Positions 21,824 to 29,800 of a DNA stretch of 42,496 nt are shown piece after piece. Position numbers and translations under genes: made by a program. A model generated the notes under the pieces. It worked only from the letters and a program-made list of their open reading frames with translations. It was not told where the DNA came from and searched no databases. The stretch is from PVC group bacterium (GTDB taxonomy: Bacteria; Omnitrophota; Gorgyraeia; B26-G9): the NCBI GenBank assembly GCA_024231215.1, contig JAAEQR010000209.1:1-42496 (forward strand), written 5' to 3'. Within the stretch, counting starts at the first letter, position 1. Each line of letters opens with the position of its first letter.

Positions 21824-22974
21824 AATGTACCCCTGTTTATAACTTCAGATACAATAGAAATAGCGTCAACTATAGCCTCATTAACCTCTGCATGCATGCC
21901 ATTATAATCGACTGATTCAAATGAGTATTTGCTTTGTAGGGCCGCTAAGTCTTGCAAAAGGTCTTTTGCTTTTTCCCGATCTCCTTTTGATAATTCAGCT
22001 TGTTTCTCTTTTTCAATTCGGGCCTTTTCCGCTTTGTCGGCTTTAACTTTATCATCTATGATCTTTCGTAGACGGGCCTTTTCCGCTTTGTCGGCTTTGG
22101 CTTTATCATCTTTTTTCTTCTGAATTCTGGCAGCTTCTTTTCTGTCCACTTCTGCTTTATCCGCTCTCTGTTGGTGTTCTGCTTTTGCTGCTGTTAAGAT
22201 GTCTTTGTAGGCCGCATCTTGCATTGTACCAATATCCTCAGGAATTCTGTTATAATTTTCAAGATATGGCATAAGCTCCCGGACTCTGGACTCTTTCACC
22301 TTGGCCACCTTATCCGCTTCAGCTTTGGCCGCTTTTGCAGCTCTCAATTCCTTTCTTCTTTTGTCTTCAGCTTCCTTAGCTCGTTTCTGTTGCTCTAATT
22401 TTTCGGCTGCGATTCTTTCAGTTTCAATCCGTTCGGCCTCAATTCGTTCATCATGTGCGGATATGGCACCTTTTAAAATCATATCATATGCTTTTACGGA
22501 CAAAGTTTCAATGTTTGCAGGTAGATCCGAAGGGCTTTCCAGATATGGCATAAGTTCAGCTGTTCGAGCCTCTTTTAAAGCCTCTTTCTTCTCTTTTTCA
22601 ATTCGTTCATAGTGTGTAGCGATGCTTTTGAATTGTTCTTCTATCGGCGTCCCGATTAATAGTTGTAGATTTTTCCAACTATCCATTAATTTTCCAACCC
22701 GATTGTAAAAGTTTTTTGCGTCCTTGTGTATTTTTGCCGTTCCTGTCCGTACTTTCTGAGACTCTCTGGCGCCAATTCGTGCTAGTTCACAGACTTCACG
22801 GCTTATCGGCTGTGAATTCAAGTCATTAGCTCGCTCTTCTAAATCTTCCATTTTCTCAAACATTGGCAAAAATAATCCTTTTGCCTCTGTTGCAATTGTT
22901 GATAGTTCACCCATATTTGTTGTTAGTGCGGTTACTTCTGGTCTCTCGATAAGTTTTTTCATAGGTTTTTTCAT
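21820..22974 (-). CDS. long coiled-coil protein with internal duplications
   Basis: This 384-residue protein is dominated by Ala, Lys and Glu and should form long helices. A block of about 45 residues occurs twice: ELMPYLESPSDLPANIETL near 140 and ELMPYLENYNRIPEDIGTM near 233. Each is followed by a conserved AYxxIL and a charged coil. A second, 18-residue repeat (KADKAEKAR) lies near 290-320 and shows in the DNA as a 54-bp period (22019 and 22073). It lies next to the RDF-like gene and near the exonuclease, where phages often encode recombination accessory proteins, but I recognise no named domain. Two in-frame ATGs 12 bases apart (22974, 22962) could serve as start. Confidence 0.65.
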   Translation of the reverse strand: MKKPMKKLIERPEVTALTTNMGELSTIATEAKGLFLPMFEKMEDLEERANDLNSQPISREVCELARIGARESQKVRTGTAKIHKDAKNFYNRVGKLMDSWKNLQLLIGTPIEEQFKSIATHYERIEKEKKEALKEARTAELMPYLESPSDLPANIETLSVKAYDMILKGAISAHDERIEAERIETERIAAEKLEQQKRAKEAEDKRRKELRAAKAAKAEADKVAKVKESRVRELMPYLENYNRIPEDIGTMQDAAYKDILTAAKAEHQQRADKAEVDRKEAARIQKKKDDKAKADKAEKARLRKIIDDKVKADKAEKARIEKEKQAELSKGDREKAKDLLQDLAALQSKYSFESVDYNGMHAEVNEAIVDAISIVSEVINRGTL

Positions 22975-24104
22975 AGGTTTCTCTTAATTATATGTGTTAC
23001 AACTTTGTTAATAATTTCGGCCCCGTTGGAAGCATTCAAAAATATGGCGTGCAAATATTCTGCCCCGGATCTTGGAAGGTCTGCATATACATTGATTTTA
23101 CGGTCTTCAGTCTCAAAAAGATATTTGAAAAATGCTTTGATATCATGTGATTTTGTGCTAATACTGTGAATTTCTGAAGTCAGTTTTTGCAATAATTTCG
23201 GGTCTTCTTTCAATGCCCTTTTGTCTTCAGATTGTGAGACCTCAAACAAAATATTGTCCCTGAATTCATTCAAATCATTAATTATGTATTCTTTGCGGTC
23301 TGGAACCATCAATTTTTTCACATTGCTATTCATCTCTGTATCTTCACCTAATTGGTTAATATTTTCATCGTTAATAAATTCGTTGAGCTGCCAACTGATG
23401 TTCCTACTTTTGGCTAAAATTAATAATGATTCAGGGCTTATAATCCCGGCCAACGTGAGGACTGGGTATTTTGAAACTGTCCCTGGTTTGTTGCTTTTGT
23501 GTATCTTGACTGATAAATCAAACGGTACATGAATAAAATTAGGTCCTGCCCGTTCCAAAACATAATCAAATGATGCTATTATAGAAGGAATTGAACTGGC
23601 CGCTGCTTTCGTAGTCAAAACAAATGTTCCAAGGATCCCAGACATTTTTATAATCATGAATTTTAGAAATAAAACCTCTGATTCCTGAGTTATTTGCACT
23701 ATTTCAGTTTTCTTATTCCGTCCGTATCCTGTCATAACACGTATTCCGCGTTCCTTTGCCTGTAGAAGCTCGTTTTCTTCGCAGGGTATCAAACATCCAG
23801 AGTCATAATTAAACAGCATATGATTAATTCCATCGCTTGTATAGACTAAGTTTCCGGCCTTGTCCCGGCCTTCAAATTGTTGCCTGCATACCTCTTCTGG
23901 TTTATCACTCGGGAAAACTATTTTCAAAAGATTTGGTTTTTCCCCAAAAACATCATTAAACGTTTTTTTATAATTAGAATCACATAGGAAATAATCAATA
24001 GCTTTGGGAATTCCCCGGCTGTCTTTTATACCTATCCTGATATTCCCGACTTTAGGTGGTATATTGTCCGCCTTGTTGTCTGCTCTTTGAATCCGTCCTT
24101 TCAT
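22971..24104 (-). CDS. recombination directionality factor-like (gp3-type) protein
   Basis: This 377-residue protein has the N-terminal pattern of the RDF-like gp3 family: GNIRIGIKDSRGIPKAIDYFL, then KPNLLKIVFPSDKPEEVCRQQ, then YTSDG and a cysteine (GCLIPCEE). Family members occur widely in phages, many without an integrase, and some are simply called metal-binding proteins. Residues 110-200 carry a conserved core with ESEVLFLKFMIIKM. The C-terminal 150 residues are helical and unrecognised. No integrase is encoded here, so a true excision role is doubtful; a general recombination or replication role with the exonuclease is more likely. GAGGAAAAACC precedes the ATG. Confidence 0.65.
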   Translation of the reverse strand: MKGRIQRADNKADNIPPKVGNIRIGIKDSRGIPKAIDYFLCDSNYKKTFNDVFGEKPNLLKIVFPSDKPEEVCRQQFEGRDKAGNLVYTSDGINHMLFNYDSGCLIPCEENELLQAKERGIRVMTGYGRNKKTEIVQITQESEVLFLKFMIIKMSGILGTFVLTTKAAASSIPSIIASFDYVLERAGPNFIHVPFDLSVKIHKSNKPGTVSKYPVLTLAGIISPESLLILAKSRNISWQLNEFINDENINQLGEDTEMNSNVKKLMVPDRKEYIINDLNEFRDNILFEVSQSEDKRALKEDPKLLQKLTSEIHSISTKSHDIKAFFKYLFETEDRKINVYADLPRSGAEYLHAIFLNASNGAEIINKVVTHIIKRNL

Positions 24105-24379
24105 GGTTTTTCCTCATATTCGTATACCGTCCCTGAGTACTTCTTATCAAAGCACCGTCTAAAGGCTAGCTCCATTTTTTCGGCGTAGTATTGATTAGAG
24201 CATAATAGCTTAATGCAGCCATTAACACTATCTATCTCTTTTATTACCATGTCATGGGCGTCGGCACACTGGCAAACGATAGTCGTAAATTCGGGAAATG
24301 TAATACTGTGGGGGCGTGTATGGAACAATGTCAGCACAACTATTTCCTTGATCTGTTGCTCTAATGGTTTCTTTTTCAT
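24101..24379 (-). CDS. hypothetical protein
   Basis: This 92-residue protein (MKKKPLEQQIKEIVVL) is alpha/beta with two Cys residues in TIVCQCADAHD. I chose ATG 24379 because it overlaps the previous TGA (ATGA) and has GGGGCGG upstream; GTG 24391 is the longer alternative. It is not recognised. Confidence 0.55.
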   Translation of the reverse strand: MKKKPLEQQIKEIVVLTLFHTRPHSITFPEFTTIVCQCADAHDMVIKEIDSVNGCIKLLCSNQYYAEKMELAFRRCFDKKYSGTVYEYEEKP

Positions 24380-24768
24380 AATCCGCCCCACTCATGATGA
24401 CGGTCTAATTTTCTCTTTAAATAATCATTCACAACTTTTGCCCCGTCCGCCATTCTGTAATTATCAAGTTTGAAAACCGTACTGCCAATCTGCCCCCGGT
24501 CTGGGAGTAGTTCATGGTATCCTAAAGATAACCTGGAACCGTCTGGCTCGCATAAGTACATAAACGCCCCATACCTACAATAGTGAACGCCCCGGGCTCT
24601 GTTGTGATGTATGCCGTGGTAAAACTTCTTAGATTTGCGGCGTACGACCTCTAATAATTCAGCTTCCATCTTTATATTTTCTGCTAAATATGTAGTTTCT
24701 GGTTCCTCTGGTACGTCAGACCAAAGGAATTTTATAGTCTCGTCTTTGATGTTTGGTTTCTTTTTCAT
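24376..24768 (-). CDS. hypothetical protein
   Basis: This 130-residue protein has a His/Arg/Tyr-rich centre (FYHGIHHNRARGVHYCRYGAF) followed by a short beta-rich part. The histidine cluster might bind metal or nucleic acid. It overlaps the neighbours at both ends. No family is seen. Confidence 0.6.
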   Translation of the reverse strand: MKKKPNIKDETIKFLWSDVPEEPETTYLAENIKMEAELLEVVRRKSKKFYHGIHHNRARGVHYCRYGAFMYLCEPDGSRLSLGYHELLPDRGQIGSTVFKLDNYRMADGAKVVNDYLKRKLDRHHEWGGL

Positions 24769-25064
24769 TCTGCACCGTTTATGTTATTTTGATTAATAGT
24801 AACAACCCCACCCCTTTTGTATGGCGTGCCGTCTTTTTTCAATTTCGGGCCGGTATAAGCACACTGGACGCCGTCTTCTTCTCCGAAGATAGGAATCACG
24901 TGAATTTTTTCAATGCGTGTAACTTGGCCATGTCTGTCAGAAATAACGTCCCCTATTCCGTAAGGGTTGTTACTCAATGCGTATTGCCGACGGATGTTAT
25001 TAATTATTTTTTTGTGGGCATTCCGTGCATTGGCTAGAAAATCTCCATACTCTTTAGCTGTCAT
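24765..25064 (-). CDS. hypothetical protein
   Basis: This 99-residue protein has an N-terminal helix (KEYGDFLANARNAHKKI) and then a beta-rich domain (GIGDVISDRHGQVTRIEKI, CAYTGPKLKKDGTPYK) that looks like a small barrel. The leader CAAGGATTAAGACAATGA overlaps the stop of the previous gene. Confidence 0.6.
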   Translation of the reverse strand: MTAKEYGDFLANARNAHKKIINNIRRQYALSNNPYGIGDVISDRHGQVTRIEKIHVIPIFGEEDGVQCAYTGPKLKKDGTPYKRGGVVTINQNNINGAE

Positions 25065-25402
25065 TGTCTTAATCCTTGATATATCATTAATAATTCGTGT
25101 TCTTTCTTTTCGATATCTCGTAGTTGTTGTCTGACACTATCCCGAAGAAACTTTATCGCTTCTTCTTCAGTATTGAACCAGGAGTGTTTCGGGGCTTTTT
25201 TAAGCTCTCTGAATTCATTCTGGTCCACCATATAAGACAGATAGCCATTCTCATCTGCGGTGCTGCTGTCTTTTACAACCTCATGCGAAGTGTATTTGTT
25301 ATCATAGAAATCCACACGATACATTCTTTTCATTGTCTTAATCCTTGTAGTGTTTACCCCAGTATCGGTATCCACAAGGAGTTCGTTCGTTAGTTCTTTC
25401 AT
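25061..25402 (-). CDS. hypothetical protein, first gene behind the 25.45 kb promoter
   Basis: The protein has 113 residues from ATG 25402, or 90 from ATG 25333. The internal ATG follows CAAGGATTAAGACAATGA, identical to the leader of the next gene, so 25333 may be the real start. The TTG at 25417 is less likely. The core reads YRVDFYDNKYTSHEVVKD, then a helical half (AIKFLRDSVRQQLRDIEKKEHEL). The function is unknown. Confidence 0.55.
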   Translation of the reverse strand: MKELTNELLVDTDTGVNTTRIKTMKRMYRVDFYDNKYTSHEVVKDSSTADENGYLSYMVDQNEFRELKKAPKHSWFNTEEEAIKFLRDSVRQQLRDIEKKEHELLMIYQGLRQ

Positions 25403-25447
25403 TGTCTCATCTTTCAATTTGTTGTTATTGCGTTTTTGAACTTACTT

Positions 25448-25476
25448 AATATAACTATTTTTTATATAAAAAACAA
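25448..25476 (-). promoter_or_regulatory. early promoter, copy 2
   Basis: On the minus strand TTGTTT (25471-25476), a 17-base spacer and TATATT (25448-25453) form a sigma-70-type promoter. Upstream AT-rich DNA may act as an UP element. The 38 bases 25459-25496 are identical to 27306-27343, which carries the other early promoter. The region includes the stop codon of the exonuclease gene. Confidence 0.7.
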
Positions 25477-25496
25477 ATGATTTATTAAATAATTAC
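25459..25496. repeat. 38-bp promoter repeat, copy 2
   Basis: This is an exact copy of 27306-27343. It spans the -35 box, most of the spacer and the AT-rich upstream part of the promoter; the -10 boxes just outside it are also the same. Confidence 0.85.
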
Positions 25497-26587
25497 TCTT
25501 TTTCTTGATTAAAAAATCGTTCCCTGACAATGTCTTCCAACGTAATTGAACAATCTGCTATTTCGTGGAATTCCGGGTCTGGAGAGAGATAACCAGTAAT
25601 ATCTTTGATAGTCCCCAACTCGTTATATTTCGGATTGTTAGCGAGATATAAACACCAGTACAAATCAAATACTGGTATCTGGTCGAATCCAATATCAACT
25701 ATTGTGAGTGCTTTGTCTGTCTGGTCTTTGATTATAACTTCAGGGCCTTTTACTGAATCAAACCCGCCCTTAAAACTGACATTATACAATTTGTCTACGT
25801 GCAAATTAGGATAATTTTCAGACACTAACCGCCTGCACGCTTCTAATTGGAATTCACAAGATAATCCGAAAACTTTTGTATCCTTATCATCTGCAAAATT
25901 TGACTTCCAATCAATAATGGCTGTTACACGCCTGATAGCTCCGTTTTTTTCATCTGCTTTCAATATGCCATACCCATTTTTTGCCGTCCCTATATCCATC
26001 TCACAAATGAAATCAACAGCAGTAGCATAACCAGCTGATCCAGTTAACATTAATTCGTTCGCAATAGGTTTGACATTGTGTGCTATGGCAAAATTATTAA
26101 CTGCCATCAGGTCACGTTTCAGCTTTTTAACCCACTGTTTAACATTGTAGTTGGTCTTGTGGGTTTCCTGATATTGCCGGATAATTTCTGGTATGGTCTC
26201 AAGATCAAACCCACCGTCACGCCAGTACATCGCAATACACATATGACAGATAGTTCCATAGTTTGCGAGTTTGTTTAACTCTTTTAAATAAGCGGCGTTT
26301 GTCTCAAATTTGGCCTGCCAAATCAAAAGGCCCTTTGGCATTGGGAGAATATCATATGAAGCAATTGAGCTGGTCACACTGATATATAATTCAGGCCCTG
26401 TCTTCAGCTCATCGTCTTCAAATTTCAAATACAACCTTTTGCCGTTCCTGGCATCGATTCTATACACTGGATCCGGTTGGGTTAATATAGCGTCTTCGTC
26501 ATAGTGGAATATACTGCCATCAGTTACAGAATAACCAGTTTCGGCCTGGTCCGCTATTTGTCTTCTTTCGTCTTCGAAATAATTCAT
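25493..26587 (-). CDS. PD-(D/E)XK exonuclease (RecB/Cas4-like)
   Basis: This 364-residue protein has the order of motifs of RecB-type nucleases: GTICHMCIAMYW (G-x2-H helix, about residue 110), YATAVDFICEM (metal-binding Asp, about 190), AIIDWKSN (D-x-K, about 225) and CEFQLEACRRL (Gln helix). Such phage exonucleases resect DNA ends for single-strand annealing or degrade host DNA. It is the third gene of the first early unit, with the RDF-like and coiled-coil genes downstream in the second. I see no RecT/Erf-type annealing protein nearby. GGAGGATC precedes the ATG. Confidence 0.75.
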   Translation of the reverse strand: MNYFEDERRQIADQAETGYSVTDGSIFHYDEDAILTQPDPVYRIDARNGKRLYLKFEDDELKTGPELYISVTSSIASYDILPMPKGLLIWQAKFETNAAYLKELNKLANYGTICHMCIAMYWRDGGFDLETIPEIIRQYQETHKTNYNVKQWVKKLKRDLMAVNNFAIAHNVKPIANELMLTGSAGYATAVDFICEMDIGTAKNGYGILKADEKNGAIRRVTAIIDWKSNFADDKDTKVFGLSCEFQLEACRRLVSENYPNLHVDKLYNVSFKGGFDSVKGPEVIIKDQTDKALTIVDIGFDQIPVFDLYWCLYLANNPKYNELGTIKDITGYLSPDPEFHEIADCSITLEDIVRERFFNQEKE

Positions 26588-26784
26588 TTGATCCTCCAGT
26601 CTATAACTTCGTTTAATTTTTCTTTTAATTCTCTTTCTTTTTCAATTTGCACTACTTTCTTAAAATACTCTAAGAAGTTCACTTCTGCTTTGTTCTCCGC
26701 TACATAGTGTATGATAGTATGTGATGATGGGTTCCTATCCTCATCATATAAATCAGAGCTTTTGATGTCTTCTAAGTTTTCCAT
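26584..26784 (-). CDS. hypothetical small protein
   Basis: This 66-residue, highly charged helical protein (MENLEDIKSSDLYDEDRN, EYFKKVVQIEKERELKEKL) overlaps the exonuclease start by four bases and is probably co-regulated with it. AAAGGAAAT lies upstream. Confidence 0.6.
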   Translation of the reverse strand: MENLEDIKSSDLYDEDRNPSSHTIIHYVAENKAEVNFLEYFKKVVQIEKERELKEKLNEVIDWRIK

Positions 26785-26798
26785 TTTATTTCCTTTGG

Positions 26799-27248
26799 TT
26801 ATAATACAATTCCAAATTCATTTAAAAGATATTCATCACGTTGGATCATAAACGCCTTGTCTCGTCTTGCTTTAAACGCTCTATGAGTGTCTAACATATG
26901 TATGATTTTTTGTTTTGCTAGGAGAGTTAAATTATCGGCACAGTTGCCCGATAATAGTGAATCTTCATTACAGGAATTGTTTTCAATATTATGTTTTAAC
27001 ATTTCCCAACTCTTGCCGATAGTGTAGCAATTAAAATATGCATCAGTCATTGAGCGGCAATCCAGACATTGATCATGTCTGGCGTACTCTTTACCCTCAA
27101 AAGATGCCATATTCTGATAATACATCTCGTTGTACAAAGTTCGCCCGCATTCTTTACAGGTTGTGGCCTCTGTAGCGAATGCCAAGGTGTCAATATTTTT
27201 ATACTTAGGATGTGTGGGTAGTGACCCATAGAATTTCGCACATTTCAT
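26799..27248 (-). CDS. Cys-rich early protein
   Basis: This 149-residue protein is the first gene after the 27.3 kb promoter. It has CKECGRTL, then HDQCLDCRSM, suggesting one zinc site of four cysteines, followed by a helical half with further Cys residues (SCNEDSLLSGNC). Zinc-ribbon-like early proteins often act on host functions, but no specific role can be given. AAAGGAAAC precedes the ATG. Confidence 0.65.
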   Translation of the reverse strand: MKCAKFYGSLPTHPKYKNIDTLAFATEATTCKECGRTLYNEMYYQNMASFEGKEYARHDQCLDCRSMTDAYFNCYTIGKSWEMLKHNIENNSCNEDSLLSGNCADNLTLLAKQKIIHMLDTHRAFKARRDKAFMIQRDEYLLNEFGIVL

Positions 27249-27294
27249 TTTGTTTCCTTTCTGTTTGTGTTGTTTGTCTCATTTACTTGAATAC

Positions 27295-27323
27295 AATATA
27301 CTACATTTTTATATAAAAAACAA
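27295..27323 (-). promoter_or_regulatory. early promoter, copy 1
   Basis: On the minus strand TTGTTT (27318-27323), 17 bases and TATATT (27295-27300) match copy 2 exactly in boxes and spacing. The promoter lies directly after the terminator at 27.37 kb, and transcription should start near 27288, 40 bases before the 149-residue gene. Confidence 0.7.
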
Positions 27324-27343
27324 ATGATTTATTAAATAATTAC
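27306..27343. repeat. 38-bp promoter repeat, copy 1
   Basis: Identical to 25459-25496. No third copy was seen when reading the rest of the window. Confidence 0.85.
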
Positions 27344-27358
27344 ATATAAATTTACAAA

Positions 27359-27385
27359 TAAAAAACCCCGGCAATAAACCAGGGT
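27359..27385 (-). terminator. rho-independent terminator after the second tail unit
   Basis: On the minus strand the stem ACCCTGG / CCGGGGT (one G-U pair) with a seven-base loop is followed by six T residues. It follows the end of the 448-residue structural gene and precedes early promoter copy 1. Confidence 0.8.
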
Positions 27386-27412
27386 AGATATTGAGTGCTA
27401 TTTAGTGCTTAG

Positions 27413-28759
27413 CTATAGCGGCCTTTTGTAGCTGATATTGATGAAAGAATCCGCATCAATTGTATGATGTATGCCATTGGTGGAACTGCACCTATATTCA
27501 ATTAATCTTGTGGCCTGTGTGCTGGCATCGATTTCTATGAAATCAGTTCCTTGCAAAGAATTAACCCATAGTTTCACGCTCCCAACAGTAACGGTTAGAT
27601 TGTTAGATAGATGGATTTCTTTCCACGTTCCACCACTTTGGCAGAATTCTACTTTTATCGGATTTACTGCAGATACTTTTGCACCGTGCCCCCCGCCGTC
27701 GTCTTCGTATTCTGAAAATCTGATATAAATGGAAACTTCATACAATCCCGGCATCAACAACCCGCCCGTTGGTTGTTGCCTTTTGCTGGCGGTAACAGGC
27801 CAGGGGCTTGTATTATCGTCTACAGTGTCCAGATCAAATCTTTCAGCATAGTAATAATTAAGCGGCTCCCATAAACAAGAAACCGTTTCATCTGCTTTTA
27901 ACAATGAAAAAGCTGTGCTTACTGCTATTGCTGACCCCTTGGTATTTCGAATCCTTATGTAGTTTTTGCCCTGGAGTTCCGGCAAGACGTCCGTTAGTGT
28001 GATTGTACCTAAAGCCCCGCTTTTGATTTCATCTAAGGACTTGATAATTTTCCAATCATACCCATTAGAAGAACATTCGATAACTACATATTTCAAATCA
28101 TCTTGAGTTCCTGAATATGCAGGCCCGATTGTTAGACTAGTAAAAGCCGTGGCATATGATCCGACGTCGAAATCAAGGGGTAAGCCGAAAAATGAATCTG
28201 TTGCATTCAGATTTACACTTACTCCAGTACTATTAATTAAATTGTCTATTGTTCCAGTGATAACAGCACCTGAAGAAAAACCCACATCCATATTATAAAC
28301 AACCCCGCCAGATACATAAGTTCCAGTGGCTGTTGTTTCAATACTAAAAGTTGTTGCTGTTAAATATGTAGCTTCGTGGACCCCATCAATGCCAGTTATC
28401 CCAGTTACACCGTCTAGTGTTATCGTGCTACCCTCCATAGGCAAATTATGCGTTCCTGTTGTCACTGTGGCTACTCCAGACGATAGGGTAATATTAGTTA
28501 CCAACGTAGTTAAAATGTCTCCTGAGCTAATTGTGGAGCTTGTTAAACCCTTTAGGCCGTAACCATAGATAATATTAGTATCCAAGTCCCGGTATATATC
28601 CCCAATTTTTGCATTATTCAGAATATCAGTATCAGAGTCACACGGCAAGCCCTGCCCGACGTACAAACATTGTTTGACTGGTTTTTGCGGTGGTGGTATT
28701 GGGACAGATATAATTCTTTGGTTTATACTATTTGGTCTTACTGGTGCAGTTGACGCCAT
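27413..28759 (-). CDS. hypothetical virion structural protein
   Basis: This 448-residue protein has a Pro-rich N terminus (SVPIPPPQKP), then GDIYRDLDTNIIYGYGLKGL. A small beta domain at about 88-157 (SGVATVTTGTHNLPMEGSTI, GVHEATYLTATTFSIET) resembles the repeat also seen in the distal tail protein. Two jelly-roll-like halves follow (VGSYATAFTSLTIGPAYSGT; LYEVSIYIRFSEY). The composition is that of phage appendage proteins. It follows the methyltransferase with two bases between them and ends at the terminator. Confidence 0.65.
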   Translation of the reverse strand: MASTAPVRPNSINQRIISVPIPPPQKPVKQCLYVGQGLPCDSDTDILNNAKIGDIYRDLDTNIIYGYGLKGLTSSTISSGDILTTLVTNITLSSGVATVTTGTHNLPMEGSTITLDGVTGITGIDGVHEATYLTATTFSIETTATGTYVSGGVVYNMDVGFSSGAVITGTIDNLINSTGVSVNLNATDSFFGLPLDFDVGSYATAFTSLTIGPAYSGTQDDLKYVVIECSSNGYDWKIIKSLDEIKSGALGTITLTDVLPELQGKNYIRIRNTKGSAIAVSTAFSLLKADETVSCLWEPLNYYYAERFDLDTVDDNTSPWPVTASKRQQPTGGLLMPGLYEVSIYIRFSEYEDDGGGHGAKVSAVNPIKVEFCQSGGTWKEIHLSNNLTVTVGSVKLWVNSLQGTDFIEIDASTQATRLIEYRCSSTNGIHHTIDADSFINISYKRPL

Positions 28760-28760
28760 T

Positions 28761-29780
28761 TTAATTTTCTCCTTCGAATAATTCAGTTTGATGATGATGA
28801 GCTTTTATCCGGGCTTTTGCTATTTCACAATATTCCGGGTTCATTTCAATTCCTATATACTTCCTATTAGTTAGCTTAGCGGCCAGACATTCAGTCCCGG
28901 ATCCTGCGAAAGGCACTAAAACCACATCCCCCGGATTGCTGCATATTTCCACAAGTTTACGGGTTAATAACAAAGGTTTAATTGTGTCATGATTATATAG
29001 TTTAGATGTTCCTGATTCTTGAGAGAACCTCAAAACATCGGTTAAGCCAAAGGAATTATTAAAGGGTCTTCGCAATTCTTCATAGTTAGTCCGCAATTCT
29101 TCATAGTTCTTTTGCCAGAACCCAGTATTTTGCATTTTTGCGTATATTGCGGCTGTTGGGAAAGCATATTGAGAGTCTGCAAAATAGTGTCTACTCACTA
29201 CGTTGCTTGTATCTGTTATATCGTTTATATAGGCATTGAAATCTGATATTGTTTTATGGTTGTAATGATCCATACATTTATCCCGTTCGTCTCTCATATA
29301 TTGTTTTATCGGTAGGAATAAAGAAGGGTTGTCGAATATTTCTTGTAATCCTGTTTTTAATACCTCTTTGCTATACATTAAAAGCCGCTCAGTAACAGGT
29401 GCAAAACTGCGATATTGAAAAACTCCTTTTAGTGTCTGTGTGTCTTTCTTTTCCCAAACAATAGAGTTCTCAAAATTTAAGAACTTATCTATTATTATCT
29501 GTGTGTACGCTATCCGCCGGGCATGTCCCCACCATAACAATGTCCCATTATCGGCCATTAATCTACTGCATTCCTTAACCCACAATTCAACATGTTGTAA
29601 GTATTCATCGAACGTCGTATATATAAAGTCGAATGCTCCCTTTGTCTTGTAATATGGTGGGTCTGCTATTATCAATTTTGCTATTCCTGCGGGTAAAGCA
29701 TTATTAAGAAAATCCATATTATGAATTATATTATATTCCATTTTCTGCATTGCTTCCAAGCATTCAGAGTTAATTATCAT
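28761..29780 (-). CDS. DNA methyltransferase, beta-class N6-adenine/N4-cytosine type
   Basis: This 339-residue enzyme has DPPY (residues 40-43, motif IV) near the N terminus and FAGSGT (about 291-296, motif I), then YIGIEMNPEYCEIAKARI near the C terminus. That order marks the beta class. DPPY usually goes with N6-adenine methylation. The centre holds a 7-residue tandem repeat, NYEELRT/NYEELRR, visible in the DNA as a 21-bp period (29071-29108). It sits between two structural genes with no restriction enzyme beside it, so a protective or regulatory orphan enzyme is likely. AACAACAGGAG precedes the ATG. Confidence 0.9.
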   Translation of the reverse strand: MIINSECLEAMQKMEYNIIHNMDFLNNALPAGIAKLIIADPPYYKTKGAFDFIYTTFDEYLQHVELWVKECSRLMADNGTLLWWGHARRIAYTQIIIDKFLNFENSIVWEKKDTQTLKGVFQYRSFAPVTERLLMYSKEVLKTGLQEIFDNPSLFLPIKQYMRDERDKCMDHYNHKTISDFNAYINDITDTSNVVSRHYFADSQYAFPTAAIYAKMQNTGFWQKNYEELRTNYEELRRPFNNSFGLTDVLRFSQESGTSKLYNHDTIKPLLLTRKLVEICSNPGDVVLVPFAGSGTECLAAKLTNRKYIGIEMNPEYCEIAKARIKAHHHQTELFEGEN

Positions 29781-29800
29781 TTTGTTTCTCCTGTTGTTGT

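Noticed and set aside
22971-24104. RDF-like gene taken as proof of a temperate phage
   Set aside because: No integrase, excisionase, attachment site or repressor is visible, and this family is common in phages without integration genes.
27047-27241. Minus-strand 64-codon frame inside the 149-residue early gene
   Set aside because: Shadow of the Cys-rich protein, which has its own promoter and binding site.
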